From CAKUFA01 sp963646285 (GTDB taxonomy: Bacteria > Bacillota > Clostridia > Christensenellales > Aristaeellaceae), in assembly GCA_963646285.1 (NCBI GenBank), contig CAVIWF010000055.1:1-16115 (forward strand): a DNA stretch of 16,115 nucleotides, in the 5' to 3' direction. This document shows positions 13,996 through 16,115 of the stretch, one piece after another. The position numbers were made by a program, and so were the translations under genes. The stretch's first letter is position 1. Every line of letters starts with the position of its first letter. The notes below the pieces were generated by a model. That model was not told the DNA's origin. It saw only the letters and a program-made list of their open reading frames with translations, and searched no databases.

Positions 13996-15756
13996 ATGAA
14001 GAAACTTGTTGCTCTCGTGATGGCGCTGGCTATGACGCTGTCCTGCCTGGCTTTCGCCACCGCTGACGAGGCTAAGAGCAGCATTGCCGTGTCCCTGTCT
14101 TCCGAACCGGACACGCTGGATCCTGCCCTCAACTCCACCGTTGACGGTGCAACCATGGCGGCTCACCTGTTCTCCGGTCTGGCAACCTGGGCACAGGACG
14201 CAGAAGGCAAGCTGGCAATCGTTGCCGAGTGCGCAGCTGAGCTGAGCGAGCCTGTGGCCAACGACGACGGCACTGTGACCTACACCTACACCCTGAAGGA
14301 CGGCCTGAAGTGGTCCGACGGCAAGGATTTGACTGCCGGCGACTTCGAGTTCTCCTGGAAGCGTGCTGCTTCTTCTGCCCTGGGTGCTGACTACGGCTAC
14401 ATGTTCGAGAGCGTGAAGGGCTACCCGGACGACCTGGCTGTGGAAGCTACCGACGACAAGACCCTGGTTGTGACCCTGAACAACGCCGTTGCATACTGGA
14501 ACGAGCTGCTGGCTTTCCCGGCTTTCTTCCCGGTACGTGAGGACGTGGTTGCCAACGAGTCCTGGGCTACCGATCCTTCCACCTATGTGTGCAATGGTCC
14601 TTACACCATGGCTTCCTGGGAGCACAACAGCAAGATCACCCTGACCAAGAATGCCAACTACTTCGCTGCTGACACCGTGACCATGGATCAGATTGAGTTC
14701 TATCTGTCCGACGATGCCAACAACATGCTGGCAAACTTCCAGAATGGCGACTGGCAGCTGATCGACGACGTGCCCACCTCTGAGATTGCCGCTCTGAAGG
14801 AGCAGTATCCCACTGAGTTCGTGGTGGCTGGTCAGATCGGTACCTACTATGTCTGCTGGAACATCAACGAAAACATCCTGCCTGCTGACAGCACCTTGAC
14901 CGGCGTAGAAGCAGCTCAGGCTGAAGCTGAAATCCGTCAGGCCATCGCCCTGCTGTTCGACCGCAACTACATCGTTGAGGAAATCGGCCAGGCTGGCCAG
15001 GTGCCTGCTTCTTCCTTCGTTGCCATGGGCATGACCGATGCTGATGGCACCGAGTTCTACAAGAACGCCGGCCACTACGATACCTATGATGGCTACTACG
15101 ATGTGAGTGCCGATGCTTACATGAACAACTGGGACATCGCCCTGGAGACCCTGAAGAAGTACTATGCTTATGATGAGTCCACCGGCATGTTCACCAACTT
15201 CCCCTCCATGACCTACCTGTACAACACCAGCGAAGGCCACAAGGCCATCGGTGAGTATCTGCAGGGCGTGCTGGCCGGCGTGGGCATCACCATGAACCTG
15301 ACCAACCAGGAATGGAACACCTTCCTGAACACCCGTAAGGCTGGCGACTACACCATCGCCCGTAACGGCTGGCTGGCTGACTACAATGATCCCATCTGCT
15401 TCCTGGACATGTGGGTAACTGCCTCCGGCAACAACGACGTGCAGTACGGTAAGGGCGACCATGCTGATCTGGCTATGTACAGCCTGGATCTGACCGCCTA
15501 TGGCTATGACGTGAAGGTTGAAAACGGCACCTGGGCTGAAACCTATGATGTGCTGATCTCCACCATCAAGAGCTGCACCGACACCACTGCCCGCTATGCT
15601 ATGATGCACATGGCAGAAGACATGCTGATGAGCACTGGCTGCATCACGCCTCTGTACTTCTACACCGACATCTATATGCTGGATGACAGCGTGCAGGGCT
15701 TCTACTCCAACCCCCTGGGCTACAAGTACTTCATGCACTGCACCTACGCTGAGTAA
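13996..15756 (+). CDS. oppA: Peptide-binding protein OppA, SBP family 5 (586 aa)
   Basis: Captures peptides outside the cell for OppBCDF. After a signal peptide comes the family 5 start, LSSEPDTLDPALNSTVDG, then YTYTLKDGLKWSDGKDLTAGDFEFSWKR in parts (about 95-122), the cluster pattern of this family, and late motifs such as WNTFLNTRKAGDYTIARNGW (about 435-454) and YNDPICFLD. The signal peptide is MKKLVALVMALAMTLSC followed by LAFATADEA. Its Cys17 is preceded by T-L-S, not a canonical lipobox, and an ATA/D site suits signal peptidase I, so the protein may be unlipidated. GGGAGG lies eight bases before the ATG. Codon choice is strongly biased (many CTG, GCT, ACC), as in highly expressed genes. 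It is last in the operon, before a terminator. Confidence 0.95.
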   Translation: MKKLVALVMALAMTLSCLAFATADEAKSSIAVSLSSEPDTLDPALNSTVDGATMAAHLFSGLATWAQDAEGKLAIVAECAAELSEPVANDDGTVTYTYTLKDGLKWSDGKDLTAGDFEFSWKRAASSALGADYGYMFESVKGYPDDLAVEATDDKTLVVTLNNAVAYWNELLAFPAFFPVREDVVANESWATDPSTYVCNGPYTMASWEHNSKITLTKNANYFAADTVTMDQIEFYLSDDANNMLANFQNGDWQLIDDVPTSEIAALKEQYPTEFVVAGQIGTYYVCWNINENILPADSTLTGVEAAQAEAEIRQAIALLFDRNYIVEEIGQAGQVPASSFVAMGMTDADGTEFYKNAGHYDTYDGYYDVSADAYMNNWDIALETLKKYYAYDESTGMFTNFPSMTYLYNTSEGHKAIGEYLQGVLAGVGITMNLTNQEWNTFLNTRKAGDYTIARNGWLADYNDPICFLDMWVTASGNNDVQYGKGDHADLAMYSLDLTAYGYDVKVENGTWAETYDVLISTIKSCTDTTARYAMMHMAEDMLMSTGCITPLYFYTDIYMLDDSVQGFYSNPLGYKYFMHCTYAE

Positions 15757-15773
15757 TCAGCATCGTTCTCTTG

Positions 15774-15803
15774 GGAGCCGGATGGAAGTCCGGCTCCTTT
15801 TTT
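15774..15803 (+). terminator. Rho-independent terminator of the opp operon
   Basis: A perfect 9-bp GC-rich stem (15774-15782 with 15789-15797), six-base loop and six T, 17 bp after the oppA stop. Confidence 0.93.
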
Positions 15804-15846
15804 CTACATTATTTTATGAGAAAAGTGTGAAAAAAGTCCCCAACAC

Positions 15847-15875
15847 TTGACATCACGAGGAAAAAAGGCTATCAT
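15847..15875 (+). promoter_or_regulatory. Promoter of the tRNA-Gly-tuf unit
   Basis: Perfect -35 TTGACA (15847-15852), 17-bp spacer, -10 TATCAT (15870-15875), with A/T runs upstream. Start near 15882. Confidence 0.8.
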
Positions 15876-15903
15876 ATAAGCGTCTTGACAAGTCTGATTG
15901 GGC

Positions 15904-16003
15904 TTGATGCGGGACATGCAGGTGTAACTCAATGGTAGAGTTCCAGCTTCCCAAGCTGGCTACGTGGGTTCGATTCCCATCACCTGCTCCACCACCGCAT
16001 CAA
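15904..16003 (+). repeat. 9-bp inverted repeat flanking tRNA-Gly
   Basis: TTGATGCGG (15904-15912) and its exact complement CCGCATCAA (15995-16003) lie 5 and 3 bases outside the tRNA. In the precursor they would form a stem continuing from the acceptor arm, a possible processing signal. Confidence 0.7.
15918..15991 (+). tRNA. tRNA-Gly (anticodon CCC)
   Basis: Acceptor arms GCAGGTG and CACCTGC, anticodon stem CCAGC/GCTGG with loop TTCCCAA, giving anticodon CCC; T arm TGGG-TTCGATT-CCCA. The discriminator is T, usual for bacterial Gly, and CCA is encoded. It is followed by tuf with no terminator between. Confidence 0.95.
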
Positions 16004-16015
16004 TCGCCTAGAGCA

Positions 16016-16045
16016 GCGAAGACGATCCTTCGCAGTTTACGCGAA
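16016..16045 (+). other. Alternative hairpins in the tuf leader
   Basis: GCGAAG (16016-16021) pairs with CTTCGC (16028-16033), but TTCGC (16029-16033) can instead pair with GCGAA (16041-16045). The second form ends six bases before the tuf ribosome site (AAGGAGG, 16051-16057). Confidence 0.4.
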
Positions 16046-16065
16046 ATCATAAGGAGGAGATTCCC

Positions 16066-16115
16066 ATGGCTAAGGAGCATTACGAGCGGAAAAAGCCCCA
16101 TGTCAACATTGGCAC
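16066..16115 (+). CDS. tuf: Elongation factor Tu, 5' end only
   Basis: Sixteen complete codons reading MAKEHYERKKPHVNIG, then T from the edge codon, match the strongly conserved EF-Tu N-terminus (MAKxKFERxKPHVNIGT). EF-Tu brings aminoacyl-tRNA to the ribosome. AAGGAGG lies eight bases before the ATG. The gene is cut by the window end; it is probably co-transcribed with tRNA-Gly. Confidence 0.93.
   Translation, partial: MAKEHYERKKPHVNIG

Noticed and set aside
13933..15738. A 601-aa open frame antisense to oppA
   Set aside because: Val/His/Gly-rich repeats typical of the reverse of a strongly biased gene; oppA is clear on the other strand.
15885..15913. A second TTGACA before tRNA-Gly
   Set aside because: At 16-18 bp spacing there is no -10-like sequence, and the start would fall at or in the tRNA.
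1..16115. CRISPR arrays, insertion sequences, phage genes or attachment sites
   Set aside because: No regularly spaced repeats, transposase motifs or integrase genes, and no tRNA-end duplication were found by eye.

Overview
The window looks like chromosome of a mid-GC, Gram-positive-type anaerobe of the class Clostridia. The evidence is strong AGGAGG-type ribosome sites before almost every gene, TTGACA/TATAAT-like promoters, a csoR-copA copper locus with a C-terminal metal-binding domain of clostridial style, an oppBCDF-A peptide importer and a tRNA-Gly-tuf linkage. The order within Clostridia cannot be fixed from sequence alone. Secreted substrate-binding proteins with plain signal peptides and no lipobox would fit groups such as Christensenellales, but that is inference. 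No transposon, phage gene or CRISPR array was seen.

Layout. (1) 1-117: hairpins and a terminator that end an unseen upstream unit. (2) 118-2143, minus strand: an OmpR-type response regulator and its membrane histidine kinase, overlapping by 11 bp. Their promoter has an extended -10 and an 11-bp-phased direct repeat that looks like an autoregulatory operator. (3) 2280-3392, plus strand: a secreted phosphodiester glycosidase (NAGPA-type) and a small two-helix membrane protein, divergent from the two-component genes. (4) 3452-6348, minus strand: csoR and copA, with two CsoR boxes on a consensus promoter. The last 66 codons of copA form a CopZ-like domain with its own ATG and perfect internal Shine-Dalgarno, so a free copper chaperone may be made from inside the gene. 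(5) 6382-9368, minus strand: an uncharacterised secreted cassette. It has its own promoter, a leader of about 200 nt with structure and a tiny ORF, a 123-aa secreted protein, a perfect 15-bp hairpin, a solute-binding-like protein without transporter genes, and a secreted protein of unknown fold. (6) 9421-9554, minus strand: tRNA-Leu(CAG) and its terminator. (7) 9754-15803, plus strand: promoter and structured leader, then oppB, oppC, oppD, oppF, a small intercistronic hairpin, oppA and a terminator. (8) 15847-16115, plus strand: promoter, tRNA-Gly(CCC) flanked by a 9-bp inverted repeat, and the start of tuf.

How the parts work together. The opp operon should import peptides: OppA binds, OppB and OppC form the channel, OppD and OppF hydrolyse ATP. 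CsoR should repress its own operon until Cu(I) binds, when CopA exports copper and the CopZ-like domain or protein delivers it. The two-component pair may control the divergent envelope genes. The least explained part is the secreted cassette at 6.4-9.4 kb; with the nested copZ it is the best candidate for something undescribed.
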